Positions 16,660-25,971 of a DNA stretch of 64,000 nucleotides are shown here, one piece after another; within the stretch, counting starts at the first letter, position 1; the number at the start of each line of letters is the position of its first letter. The DNA is from Yersinia enterocolitica subsp. enterocolitica (GTDB taxonomy: Bacteria > Pseudomonadota > Gammaproteobacteria > Enterobacterales > Enterobacteriaceae). The notes below the pieces were generated by a model. That model ran no database searches. It saw only the letters and a program-made list of their open reading frames with translations, and was not told the origin of the DNA. The stretch spans positions 1,364,001 to 1,428,000 of the forward strand of contig NZ_LR590469.1 in the NCBI RefSeq assembly GCF_901472495.1, read 5' to 3'. A program made the translations under genes and the position numbers.

Positions 16660-18378
16660 ATGCTCCGCCGTTTCTTTTCTTATTACACCCCATACAAAGG
16701 GCTTTTCTATCTGGATTTTGGCTGTGCAATTTTGGCCGGGTTGCTGGAGCTGAGCTTCCCGATGGCGGTAAAACTGTTCATTGATAAGCTGCTGCCTAAC
16801 CAAGACTGGGTGTTGATCGTCTGGGCAGCAACGGGCCTGCTAATGATTTATCTCCTGAATACAGCGCTCATGGCAATAGTTAACTATTGGGGACATGCTC
16901 TCGGTGTCGGTATTGAAACCGATATGCGTCGCCAGGCATTTAGCCATCTGCAAAAGTTATCATTTAGCTATTACGACAATATGAAGACCGGCCATATCAT
17001 CACTCATGTAACGAAAGATTTAGAGGAAGTCGGGGAAATTGCCCATCACGGCCCGGAAGATCTTTTTATTGCAGTGATGACATTTATTGGTGCCTTTATT
17101 CTGATGGCGTCCGTTCATCTGCCACTGGCGATGCTCACTATTGTTATTGTGCCGTTTATGACCTATTTGGTCAGCCGGTATGGTGCACAAATGACAGATA
17201 CCTGGCGCCGGCTCTTTGGTCAGGTAGGGAATTTTAATGCCCGGATTGAAGAAAGTATTGGCGGTATTCGGGTCGTAAAAGCATTCGCAAACGAATCCCA
17301 TGAGAAGAAATTATTCGCCAAAGATAATGAAGATTACCGTACGACGAAGCTGAAGGCTTACCGCATCATGACCACCAGCATGACCATGAGCTATCTCAGC
17401 ACCCGTCTGGTGCAGTTGATTGTGATGGTAGTCGGTACCTGGTATGTCGTTCATGATCAGTTGAGCTATGGTGGCTTCGTCGGTTTTCTATTGTTAGTCG
17501 AAGTGTTTTTCCGCCCAGTAGCAAAAATAACCTCGGTGCTGGAAAGTTACCCGAAAGGAATAGCTGGATTTAAACGATTCACTCAATTGATTGATACTTT
17601 ACCCGATATTGTTGATCAACCCAATGCCCGTCCGGTCGGCCATCTCAGAGGGGATATTTGCTACCAGGATGTCAGTTTCGGTTATTCACCGCAGAGCAAA
17701 ATCTTTACTCACTTGAATCTGCAAATCCGTGCGGGCGAAACCGTCGCATTCGTTGGGCCATCGGGGGCCGGTAAGACCACGTTATGTTCATTACTCCCCC
17801 GCTTCTATGAACTTGATGGCGGTGCAATCACCATTGATGGGATCAATATCCGGGATATGACTCAGCAGTCATTACGTAATAATATTGGTATTGTTCAACA
17901 AGATGTTTTCTTATTCGGCGGTTCTATTCGTGAGAATATCGCCTATGGCAAATTGGATGCCAGTGATGACGAAATAATGGCGGCAGCACGACAAGCCCGC
18001 TTGGATGAGCTGATTGAGACTATGCCAGATGGCCTTGATACTGTGGTCGGTGAGCGCGGAGTAAAATTATCGGGCGGGCAAAAACAGCGCCTTTCTATTG
18101 CCCGTATCTTCCTGAAAAATCCGCCGATTTTGATTCTGGACGAAGCGACCTCTGCGCTGGATACTGCGACCGAACAAGCTATTCAGTTAGCATTGACTGA
18201 ACTATCGCAAGGCCGAACTACCTTGGTGATTGCTCACCGTTTAGCCACGATTCAAAATGCCGACCGCATCATTGTGGTCGATAAAGAAGGTATTGTTGAA
18301 CAAGGTGACCACCACGAGCTCCTCGCCCGTAACGGGGCTTATGCCAAACTGCATAATGCTCAGTTCAGTGCAGCTTGA
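16660..18378 (+). CDS. ABC exporter with fused membrane and ATPase domains
   Basis: A 572-residue half-transporter of the type I exporter (MsbA/multidrug) class, acting as a homodimer in the inner membrane. Six membrane helices fill residues 1-310; the ATPase follows with Walker A GPSGAGKTT at about 366, signature LSGGQKQR at about 470, Walker B ILILDEATSALD and the H-loop IAHRL. AAGGA precedes the ATG. The substrate (lipid, peptide or drug) cannot be read from sequence. A RIO kinase gene follows 102 bp downstream in the same direction. Confidence 0.85.
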   Translation: MLRRFFSYYTPYKGLFYLDFGCAILAGLLELSFPMAVKLFIDKLLPNQDWVLIVWAATGLLMIYLLNTALMAIVNYWGHALGVGIETDMRRQAFSHLQKLSFSYYDNMKTGHIITHVTKDLEEVGEIAHHGPEDLFIAVMTFIGAFILMASVHLPLAMLTIVIVPFMTYLVSRYGAQMTDTWRRLFGQVGNFNARIEESIGGIRVVKAFANESHEKKLFAKDNEDYRTTKLKAYRIMTTSMTMSYLSTRLVQLIVMVVGTWYVVHDQLSYGGFVGFLLLVEVFFRPVAKITSVLESYPKGIAGFKRFTQLIDTLPDIVDQPNARPVGHLRGDICYQDVSFGYSPQSKIFTHLNLQIRAGETVAFVGPSGAGKTTLCSLLPRFYELDGGAITIDGINIRDMTQQSLRNNIGIVQQDVFLFGGSIRENIAYGKLDASDDEIMAAARQARLDELIETMPDGLDTVVGERGVKLSGGQKQRLSIARIFLKNPPILILDEATSALDTATEQAIQLALTELSQGRTTLVIAHRLATIQNADRIIVVDKEGIVEQGDHHELLARNGAYAKLHNAQFSAA

Positions 18379-18480
18379 TACACAGTAAAAACCCACCCGC
18401 AGATGGGCTCGAATGGTAAACTGGAGGAAAATTCAGCCAAAGCCATTCCATCGCGGGCTTAAATAGGGTACAAGGACGCC

Positions 18481-19329
18481 ATGAAAATTCCAAAACGAAT
18501 CCAACCGCTGGTTGATGACGGCTTGGTTGACGAAGTCATCCGTCGTTTAAAAAGTGGCAAAGAAGCAGATGTCTATGTTGTCCGTTGTGGGCAAGATATT
18601 CGCTGCGCTAAAGTTTACAAAGAAGCCGAGAATCGCAATTTTAAACAAGCGGTTCAGTATCAAGAAGGTCGCAAGGTACGTAATAGCCGCGATGCGCGTG
18701 CCATGGCGAAGGGATCTAAGTTTGGCCGTAAGCAGCAAGAAGAAACCTGGCAAACCGCCGAGGTGGATGCATTGTACCTGTTAGCCAATGCTGGTGTTCG
18801 CGTGCCACAACCCTATGCCTGCCTTGATGGGGTGTTGCTCATGGAACTGGTCACCGATGAAGATGGCCTCGCTGCACCTCGACTCAGTGATGTCCCGTTT
18901 AGCAAAGAGCAAGCCCTGATTGACCATGCAATAATGATCCGTTATGTCGTACGGATGCTGTGCGCAGGCTTGGTTCATGGTGACTTATCGGAGTTTAATG
19001 TCTTAATCGATAAAGACGGCCCGGTGATTATCGATTTACCACAAGCCGTTAATGCTGCTGCAAATAACCATGCTAAGGCCATGTTGGAGCGAGATGTGGC
19101 GAATATGACACATTATTATGGTCAATATGCCCCGGAATTGCTTGGCACTAAATATGCCAAAGAGATGTGGGCGCTTTATGAAGATGGCAAATTGCACCCT
19201 GAAACTCCATTAACTGGCGAATTTGCAGAAAGTACTCAAGCTGCCGATGTTGAGGGTGTGCTGGAGGAGATCCAGGCGGTCATCGCTGAAGAACAAGAAC
19301 GTCTGCGTGAAGCTCAGGACCCTTATTAG
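18481..19329 (+). CDS. Bacterial RIO1-type protein kinase
   Basis: A 282-residue atypical serine kinase of the RIO1 family. The nucleotide-binding region is RLKSGKEADVYVVRCG with a Lys in AKVYKEAENR; the catalytic loop HGDLSEFN has Asp168; the metal-binding loop is IIDLPQA with Asp185, the RIO form of DFG. In archaea and eukaryotes RIO1 matures the small ribosomal subunit; the bacterial role is poorly defined. AAGGA precedes the ATG by 4 nt. Residues 245-280 form a charged helix. Confidence 0.87.
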   Translation: MKIPKRIQPLVDDGLVDEVIRRLKSGKEADVYVVRCGQDIRCAKVYKEAENRNFKQAVQYQEGRKVRNSRDARAMAKGSKFGRKQQEETWQTAEVDALYLLANAGVRVPQPYACLDGVLLMELVTDEDGLAAPRLSDVPFSKEQALIDHAIMIRYVVRMLCAGLVHGDLSEFNVLIDKDGPVIIDLPQAVNAAANNHAKAMLERDVANMTHYYGQYAPELLGTKYAKEMWALYEDGKLHPETPLTGEFAESTQAADVEGVLEEIQAVIAEEQERLREAQDPY

Positions 19330-19487
19330 TCAGTCATAACATTACAGCCAGAAATGAGGGGGTGAGTAGAGTATGGTGCAACGTCGTTGACTTGCCCTGC
19401 CCCTCTTCAGATACAATGAATTTGCAAACTGACCAGATTAAGCCAGGTAGTCATTAAATCTCCATTTTTGTTATATACCGAATATTT

Positions 19488-19517
19488 GTGAGGTAGTAAG
19501 TCCCTCTTCCTACCTCA
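19488..19517. terminator. Hairpin between the RIO kinase gene and the interrupted GGDEF gene
   Basis: A perfect 9-bp stem GTGAGGTAG / CTACCTCAC with a 12-nt loop between convergent genes. Confidence 0.55.
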
Positions 19518-20259
19518 CATTTCTCTACATCTATATCACTAATTAATTCAGTGCCACCACCTCAACCCGGTTTTTCCCTGCCGTTTTGGCCCGATAGAGT
19601 GCCTTATCTGCCGCCGCTGATAAATCCTGCGCGACCAGGTGTTCGCCCGGTTCGGCAACTGACGCCACACCAACACTGATAGTCACTCGCCCGTGGGGTG
19701 ACATGCCGTGGGGAATATCCAGCTCTTCGATGGAATGACGCATGCGCTCGGCAACCACCGTCGCATCTGACAACGTGCCAGGTGCGAGCAAGACAATAAA
19801 TTCCTCACCACCATAACGAGCCAGAATATCTGAACCGCCACGAATAGATTTTGATAGCGTTTCAACAATGGACTTCAGGCAAACATCCCCCATAGCATGC
19901 CCATAAAGGTCGTTAAAGCTTTTAAAATTGTCAAAATCAATCATCAAAACAGATAGTGTCCCACCTTCCGTTTGTGTTTTTTGCCAGATGTGTTGATAGA
20001 TATCATCAAAGTGACGGCGATTGGCTACCCCCGTTAGCACATCTGTTTGTGCCAATGCTTTTAGGATAGATTCAGACTGTTTAAGTTCTGTAATATCAAA
20101 AAATGAGCCATACCAAATAACCGAACCGTCATATATGGACGCTCCCAATAAACCAAGTGTTTTTTCTTGAAAATAGCGCTCAGGTATTGCAGCCATATAT
20201 CCGGTTTCTTTATGGGCGCGATTGCGCCCGAACCATGATGAAATCCGCCAAGTGAGTTC

Positions 20260-20384
20260 CTATCATCCTTACGGGCCAAATGCCCCGGCGGCTCACGGAG
20301 TTTCTCACTTGCGGTCTTACCTGTTTTGCCATCTCAATAATTACACTTGCAATTACCTGAAACGTATTCACTTTTGTTCTTGAG
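20260..20384 (-). ncRNA. Candidate bridge RNA region of the IS110-family element
   Basis: About 125 nt of non-coding sequence between the recombinase terminator and the element end. IS110-family elements encode a bridge RNA that pairs with donor and target DNA; in the IS1111 group it comes from the 3' non-coding end. Placement here is inference from position only; no fold was computed. Confidence 0.35.
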
Positions 20385-20424
20385 CCTTATCCGTGTTTGA
20401 GATTATCTCAAACCACGGATAAGG
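20385..20424 (-). terminator. Hairpin overlapping the IS110 recombinase stop codon
   Basis: A stem of about 17 bp (CCTTATCCGTG...TTTGAG / CTCAAA...CACGGATAAGG, one bulged base) whose first arm contains the end of the coding sequence. Confidence 0.7.
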
Positions 20425-21427
20425 TTCGATATTCCGTATGATGAACCAGCATCGACCACAAAATACGTGCCGTTTTATTGGCCTGTGCCACAACGGCTAC
20501 GTTATAGGCCTTTTTACTCAACAGCCTGTAAAGCCACGGCATATTGTCTTTGTGTCTCTCAATAACAGCTGCAACTGCCCGCGCACCATGGACCAGAAGA
20601 TAACGGAAATAGCGGTCACCTCTTTTGCTGATTCGGCCCAATCTCTGCTTACCGCCACTGGAGAATTCTCTCGGCACCAATCCCAACCAGGCGGCAAACT
20701 GTTTCGCTGAATGAAATTGTTGCCCATTCCCCACTGACGCCACAAGGTAGGTCGCCGTCATCAATCCCACACCAGGGACTTTCAAGACCCGCTGGCAGGC
20801 GGGTTGTGTTTTTGCCCAACTGCTAAGTTCTTGTTCGATCAACGTGATTTGATCTTCCACACCCTGAAGGTGTTCAAGTTGACGTGCGACACTACAACGG
20901 ACAAAAGGTGATAACTCGTTATCATATTCTTCCAGTATTTCAGGGACTTTCTTATACAGCTGACTTAATGTGCGAGGCATGATAATGCCAAATTCAGCCA
21001 AAATGGCCCGCATACTATTAGCACAAGCAGTGCGTTCGCGGATAAGGATATTTCGCTCGGTATGCAGCACCAGAATAGCTTGTTGCTCTGCCGTTTTAAT
21101 CTGAACAAAACGCATATTAGGCCGTGCAACAGCTTCACAAATGGCTTCTGCATCAGCGGCATCTGTCTTATTCGTTTTGACATAAGGTTTCACATACTGA
21201 GGGGGAATGAGTTTAACCTCATGCCCATACTGCCGTAAAACACGCGCAAAATGATGACTGGAAGCACAGGCCTCCATGCCAATCAAGCAAGGTTCAAGTT
21301 GCATGAGAAAAGGAAGGAATTTATCGCGGGTGAGTTTCTTCTTAAGAACAGTTTGACCGTTGCAGCCGACACCATGAAGCTGGAAAACATTTTTTGCCAA
21401 GTCGATACCAAGAGTAGATACTTTCAT
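20408..21427 (-). CDS. IS110-family DEDD recombinase (transposase)
   Basis: A 339-residue site-specific recombinase. The N-terminal RuvC-like DEDD domain shows GIDLAKNVFQLHG (first Asp), the IGMEACASSHH segment (Glu) and TDAADAEAI (Asp-Asp). The C-terminal Tnp_Appl domain shows VPGVGLMTATYL and FAAWLGLVPREFSSGGK with the conserved catalytic Ser. The frame opens at 21457, but the ATG at 21427 follows AAGGAG and gives the family start MKVSTLGIDLAKN. The coding sequence appears intact, so the element may be active. Confidence 0.92.
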   Translation of the reverse strand: MKVSTLGIDLAKNVFQLHGVGCNGQTVLKKKLTRDKFLPFLMQLEPCLIGMEACASSHHFARVLRQYGHEVKLIPPQYVKPYVKTNKTDAADAEAICEAVARPNMRFVQIKTAEQQAILVLHTERNILIRERTACANSMRAILAEFGIIMPRTLSQLYKKVPEILEEYDNELSPFVRCSVARQLEHLQGVEDQITLIEQELSSWAKTQPACQRVLKVPGVGLMTATYLVASVGNGQQFHSAKQFAAWLGLVPREFSSGGKQRLGRISKRGDRYFRYLLVHGARAVAAVIERHKDNMPWLYRLLSKKAYNVAVVAQANKTARILWSMLVHHTEYRTLSVV

Positions 21428-22574
21428 GTGGACGCTCCTTCTTCTGAGTTTTAACACTCACATTTAGGCACTCTGATGCCGTAAAAGTTGGAGCGTCCAT
21501 TTCATTATCCTTGCGGGTTGGGAAAGACTCACCATGTAGCCAATGCGTTCCTTTCCCCGGCAGCTCCACCCTAAAATCACAGCGCCAAACGGATAAATTT
21601 TGCTGAGAGGTGATAACCGCCTGTTTTAGCATCTCCCTATCGTCAGTATGAATACGGCTAAATAGCGGGTTTTTCTCTTGTGGCACGCGCAAGACATCGG
21701 TTGGCGCAAGGTCAAATATTTTCCGAATCCCTTCGCTGCAATAACTAAAATAAGATTCTCCATCAGAATTTAAATAGTATGCATAGATCATCGCTGGCAA
21801 GTTTTTAGTTAACTTGTCCATCATCTGCTTACTTTTTTCCAGCTCTATCAGTAAGGACTTTCTTTCTGACACATCCGCAATCACACTGATATACCCCATA
21901 ACATTGCCATTATCAGAGGTTATTTCATGGACACTCAATGTGCCCCAAAAGCGTTTACCATCCTTACGTTGATAGCACCACTCATTGGCTTCGCGCCGAT
22001 TAAGTAATAAATAGTCCAGATCAACTTGGGACTCACCTTTTTCAGGGATATACAATATGTTGGAAATAGGTTTTCCCAAGACTTCATCCTTAGAATAACC
22101 AAACATTCTCTCTGCACCCACATTATATATCGTGATGCAGTTATCTAAATCTGTAGTAATAATGGCGATCTGTTTTTCGGCATTCAGCAGCACGTCCAAC
22201 TGAAGAGTAGATAATTCATGCTTCCCATTCTCTCTCTTCACTGGCCCACCTTTTGAGTGTTTACCAAATACTTTCCTGGAAAGAAAATCCAGGCAGCTAT
22301 GATAAAAAGAAAATAAAGACATAAATATAAATCACCTATTATTTAACACGTAAAACAAAAAATAAAAATATCATTAACTCAGCTAACACTACCAGAAATA
22401 ACACTTTGAATTATAACACGGAATAATAAACCAGTGTAGGCCAGCCCTGGTAACACCACTTGTTCGATAAGGAATGACATTTAACTTGATAAAATCATTA
22501 CAAATCCAGTAAAGAAAACTGAGACATCAATCCGCTATAGTCACCACGATTGATGTTGAACAACTGGAGTAAGA

Positions 22575-22835
22575 ATGAAGACGTTACTTATCATATGTAT
22601 GTCCACCGTATTACTATTCAATATGACGGCCAGCTATGCGGCACCACCTGCGCATAAAGAGATGCAGAAATCATCAAGTGAGAACTGCAAGCGCCCTCCT
22701 GAACCGCCTAAAGACAAGAACGGCCACCCATTGCCACCCCCTAAAGATCATAATAATAGCCATGTATCTAAAGGCCAACCACCTCATGATGACAAACATT
22801 TATGCCCGCCACCACAAGGTAATAAAAAACCATAA
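22575..22835 (+). CDS. Secreted Pro/His-rich small protein
   Basis: An 86-residue protein of unknown function: signal peptide (cleavage after SYA, about residue 22), then a mature part of about 64 residues that is Pro-rich (PPEPPKDKNGHPLPPPKD), with several His and Lys and two Cys (ENCKRPP and HLCPPP). This composition suggests an unstructured periplasmic or secreted peptide, perhaps metal-binding. GGAG precedes the ATG at 5 nt. Confidence 0.6.
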   Translation: MKTLLIICMSTVLLFNMTASYAAPPAHKEMQKSSSENCKRPPEPPKDKNGHPLPPPKDHNNSHVSKGQPPHDDKHLCPPPQGNKKP

Positions 22836-22877
22836 TACTGTAAGCCTCTTTTATCAAAATAGATAGATTCTTACCAC

Positions 22878-22920
22878 AGCAGATAAGTTAAAAGCAAAAT
22901 GGCTTAATTTATCTGCTTTT
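22878..22920 (+). terminator. Terminator downstream of the Pro/His-rich gene
   Basis: Imperfect stem AGCAGATAAgTTA / TAAtTTATCTGCT followed by TTTT. Confidence 0.65.
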
Positions 22921-23105
22921 CATTATTTAACTTATTTTAAAACAATGCATCATACGTTAATTAATAATAATTACCTCACGGAATTAATTTACTCACACCC
23001 CTGGCAAGATATAATTTTATAGCCCATGCTAAATAATGAGAAAAAACTCTCCCTCATACATTAATAATGTCCTGTGAAATATAACAAGTAGCTAAGGAAA
23101 CAACC

Positions 23106-23417
23106 ATGGTCTATAAATCATTATCTAGTATTGCTATTGCAACTCTCTTAGTCACAACAATGGCTCCGGTATTCGCCTCTTCCACAACGCCAAAGGATAT
23201 GACTTGCAAAGAGTTTCTTGATCTTAATCCTAAAAGTATGACTCCAGTAGCGTTCTGGATACTGAATGAGGATACTCAGTATAAAAAAGGCGACAATGTC
23301 GATTTTCAGGAAGTCGATACTGTATATACCCCTAAAGTCATTGATATCTGTAAAAAATCACCCGATAAAAAAATAACTGACATGAAAGCGGATATTATGG
23401 CAGCGGCTAAGAAATAA
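23106..23417 (+). CDS. hdeB: Acid-stress periplasmic chaperone HdeB
   Basis: HdeA/HdeB-family chaperone that unfolds at low pH and keeps periplasmic proteins from aggregating. A signal peptide (cleavage near FAS, residue 25) is followed by DMTCKEFLDLNPKSMTPVAFW, the HdeB signature, and the second Cys of the structural disulphide in VIDICKKSP. 103 residues. It is nearer HdeB than HdeA. No hdeA or hdeD is adjacent. AAGGAAA precedes the ATG. Confidence 0.9.
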   Translation: MVYKSLSSIAIATLLVTTMAPVFASSTTPKDMTCKEFLDLNPKSMTPVAFWILNEDTQYKKGDNVDFQEVDTVYTPKVIDICKKSPDKKITDMKADIMAAAKK

Positions 23418-23431
23418 ATGTCATATCATTC

Positions 23432-23463
23432 AAAGCCCCACCTTACTGAGGAGGGGCTTTCTG
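23432..23463 (+). terminator. Terminator after hdeB
   Basis: AAAGCCCC / GGGGCTTT stem, 13-nt loop, T-rich end. It lies between hdeB and the lprI-like gene. Confidence 0.85.
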
Positions 23464-23495
23464 TGACTTTTAGTTATTATTATTTTGGAGTTATC

Positions 23496-23885
23496 ATGCG
23501 AAAAAAGAAAATAATATTGGCAACATTACTGATACTACCACTCAGCCAAGCTCTGGCCGTTGATTGTAAAAATGCAGTAACACAACAGGATATGAATCAA
23601 TGTGCAAATTCAGATTATAAAAAAGCTGATGCCGAACTTAATCGCACTTACAAAGATCTTCTCGCCAAAACAACTGTAGCCCAAAGGCCATTATTAAAAA
23701 GTGCGCAACTGACCTGGATAAAATACCGTGATGCGGACTGTACTTTCCAGTCATCAGCTACCGAGGGAGGTTCAGTACATCCGATGATTATTTCTGCTTG
23801 CTTGACCCATAAAACTGAAGAGCGCACCACCCAACTGAAATCATTCTTAAATTGTTCTGAAGGTGACTTAAGTTGCCCGCTATAG
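23496..23885 (+). CDS. LprI-like lysozyme inhibitor family protein (DUF1311)
   Basis: A 129-residue periplasmic protein. A signal peptide (cleavage after SQALA, about residue 20) is followed by the DUF1311/LprI pattern: CKNAVTQQDMNQCANSDYKKADAELNRTYKDLL and WIKYRDADC, with paired Cys residues. The family includes a mycobacterial lysozyme inhibitor, but most enterobacterial members are uncharacterised. The frame opens at 23418; the ATG at 23496 follows GGAG and starts a proper signal peptide. Confidence 0.78.
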   Translation: MRKKKIILATLLILPLSQALAVDCKNAVTQQDMNQCANSDYKKADAELNRTYKDLLAKTTVAQRPLLKSAQLTWIKYRDADCTFQSSATEGGSVHPMIISACLTHKTEERTTQLKSFLNCSEGDLSCPL

Positions 23886-23908
23886 CATCACTCTGACATA
23901 CGCGATCG

Positions 23909-24784
23909 CTATGATTTTCGTTGTCGCATCAGAGAGGGTGTTACCCCATAAGCAACTTTAAAACAGTTGCTAAAATGACTGGCAGAGCTAAAACCACACT
24001 CCAAAGCAATATGAATGAGTGGCATCAAACTGTGCCTTATCAATTGATCTGCTCGGCATAGACGAGCTTTTAACACAAACTGGTGTGGTGCCAGTCCAGT
24101 ACTTTGTTTAAACATCCGTGCAAAATGGAATTCACTCAGCCCAGCCTGTTCAGCAAGGTCAGACAATAACAGCGGTTGTGCAAGGTGGCTGTCGATATAT
24201 TCCTTTACCCGCTTTAATACTACCGGGGCCAAACCACCGCGAATAGCAGGAATAGCCCACTGCAACTGGGTGTAAGTTTTGAGTAAATGGGTCATCAGCA
24301 AAGTTGCTGCACTACTGAGCGCCAAATGATTTGCCTGTTCTTGCCAATCATAATTCAGTAAAAACTGGCGATACAGCAGTGTTATTTGTGGATCGTCGGC
24401 GAAAATACGCTCATCAACCTGAATGGATTGAGGGCTACGCTCCCAGATCTGTTCTGCCAATTGGCGCAGATGGTTATCGGTGCAATACAAATGCACAAAT
24501 GACAAATCGTCTCTTACATCCCAGCTCGATAAACTGCCCTTTGGCATAATGCAAAAACGATCCGGCCCCCCGCCGTTTTTCCACCCTGCCCGCGTTTTGT
24601 GATAGCACTCATAACCATCTGCGACATACAAACTCAAGGTGTGATGATCCGGACTTTCTTGCGTAACGCAGTCATCGCGATTAGACCAGGCCGCCAATTG
24701 AATACCCGAGCCGAGTTGCACGCAATCATGCAAGCGAGCTTTATGTTCTCTAAGGGTTTCAAAGGCTTGGTAACGTTTCAACAT
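23909..24784 (-). CDS. AraC-family transcriptional regulator
   Basis: A 291-residue regulator with an N-terminal cupin-like sensing region and a C-terminal pair of HTH motifs (about residues 195-290: LLLSDLAEQAGLSEFHFARMFKQSTG and PLIHIALECGFSSASHFSNCFKVAYG). The frame is open to 25015, but the ATG at 24784 follows CAGGAA at 9 nt and gives the normal family size. It is divergent from an EamA exporter gene, which it probably controls. Effector unknown. Confidence 0.8.
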   Translation of the reverse strand: MLKRYQAFETLREHKARLHDCVQLGSGIQLAAWSNRDDCVTQESPDHHTLSLYVADGYECYHKTRAGWKNGGGPDRFCIMPKGSLSSWDVRDDLSFVHLYCTDNHLRQLAEQIWERSPQSIQVDERIFADDPQITLLYRQFLLNYDWQEQANHLALSSAATLLMTHLLKTYTQLQWAIPAIRGGLAPVVLKRVKEYIDSHLAQPLLLSDLAEQAGLSEFHFARMFKQSTGLAPHQFVLKARLCRADQLIRHSLMPLIHIALECGFSSASHFSNCFKVAYGVTPSLMRQRKS

Positions 24785-24966
24785 CGCACTGACTTCCTGT
24801 GGTAAAGCTGATGGCCCCAGTTTAGTGACTTGCTGTACCGCAAACCATATTTTCCAGTTATTTATCGCAAAAATGCGCAAGATTTTGCAACTTACCGCAA
24901 GCCGCTGAAAGATGTATTTGCCTGCCGGGTAGATACTGATGTTTTGATAAGTGATGAGAAATAACC

Positions 24967-25881
24967 ATGAACGCGCTGCTTTATTTATTAGTTGTCCTGA
25001 TTTGGGGAACAACATGGATTGCGATCACCCTGCAACAACAAGGGAGTGTTGCTATTACGGTATCTATATTTTATCGGTTCGCATTGGCAGCCGGTGTCAT
25101 GATGATTATTTTACTGCTTGTTCGCCGCTTACGTCATATCGCCCTACGTGATCATCTCTTTTGTATCGCCCAGGGATTTTGCGTCTTTGCTTTTAATTTC
25201 TACTGTTTTTATCATGCGGCGGCTTATATTAGCAGCGGTCTGGAATCGGTTATTTTCTCCATGGCGGTGCTGTTTAATGCCATTAACGGCATGATTTTCT
25301 TCCGCCAACGCCTTAGCCCTAATCTGCTCCCTGCCAGTATTTTGGGGATGATCGGTATTATTGCCCTGTTCTGGCAAGATCTCACCGCGACTCAAATATC
25401 GCCCGAATTACTGAAAGGAATTGGCCTGAGTTTGCTTGGAACTTACGGTTTCTCTCTGGGTAATATGATAAGCAGTCGCCACCAGCGCCGAGGGCTGGAT
25501 ATTCTATCAACCAATGCTTATGCTATGACTTATGGTGCTGTATTAATGGGTTTTTTCAGTCTTATTCAGCATCACTCTTTCACGATTGAACTGACTTCAA
25601 GTTACCTTAGCTCTTTGTTGTATTTAGCTATTTTTGGCTCAGTCATTGCCTTTGCCGCTTATTTCAGTTTGATCGGTCGCATCGGAGCCAGTGGCGCAGC
25701 ATACAGCACATTGTTATTCCCTCTGGTTGCACTCACGATTTCAACATTTTATGAAAATTATCACTGGCATCTGAGTGCCATCATCGGTTTACTACTTATC
25801 CTATTCGGTAATTTGGTGATGTTCTCCAAACCGGGTATGGTGCAATCTTGGTTTAAACGACCTTCATTCAGCGACCATTGA
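24967..25881 (+). CDS. EamA-family (DMT) exporter
   Basis: A 304-residue inner-membrane protein with ten expected helices in two EamA repeats, typical of drug/metabolite exporters (RhaT/YdcZ-type). It begins at the first helix (LYLLVVLIWGTTWIAI) and shows the EamA landmark LESVIFSMAVLFNAI. The substrate is often an amino acid or metabolite in such AraC/EamA pairs; not determined here. Confidence 0.82.
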   Translation: MNALLYLLVVLIWGTTWIAITLQQQGSVAITVSIFYRFALAAGVMMIILLLVRRLRHIALRDHLFCIAQGFCVFAFNFYCFYHAAAYISSGLESVIFSMAVLFNAINGMIFFRQRLSPNLLPASILGMIGIIALFWQDLTATQISPELLKGIGLSLLGTYGFSLGNMISSRHQRRGLDILSTNAYAMTYGAVLMGFFSLIQHHSFTIELTSSYLSSLLYLAIFGSVIAFAAYFSLIGRIGASGAAYSTLLFPLVALTISTFYENYHWHLSAIIGLLLILFGNLVMFSKPGMVQSWFKRPSFSDH

Positions 25882-25971
25882 TCAGATTAAGGAATTGTCG
25901 GGTACGGGCAACCTATTCCAGCCTGCCCGATAATATATTTTGAATACGACAAGTGTTTCGACATAAATAAC

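Larger units (their letters stand above)
20260..21502 (-). mobile_element. IS110-family insertion sequence (IS1111/IS1328 group)
   Basis: About 1.24 kb carrying one DEDD recombinase gene, inserted in a GGDEF gene. Boundaries are inferred from where the host reading frame breaks and resumes, and are uncertain by a few bases. The host flank reads AAGGATAATG on one side, and the element's far end carries the similar AAGGATGATAG. There is no clear target duplication, as expected for this family. The 3' non-coding end (about 148 bp) is longer than the 5' end (75 bp), as in the IS1111 group. Confidence 0.85.
19543..22322 (-). pseudogene. PAS-GGDEF diguanylate cyclase split by an IS110-family element
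   Basis: Two parts of one gene. The 5' part (22322-21503) encodes a PAS domain (IYNVGAERMFGYSKDEVLGKP) and most of a second one ending HGESFPTRKDN. The 3' part (20259-19543) resumes in the same frame with ELTWRISSWFGRNRAHKETGY, finishes the sensor region (VIWYGSFFDITELKQSE) and contains a complete GGDEF domain with GGEEF. Joined, about 512 residues. The interruption lies in the sensor region. The 3' part has its own Met at 20196 and an intact active-site motif, so a truncated cyclase could still be made. Confidence 0.85.

Noticed and set aside
20408..22322. Fusion of PAS domain to transposase
   Set aside because: The long ORF at 21342-22322 reads from the broken host gene into the IS end in a frame unrelated to the recombinase.
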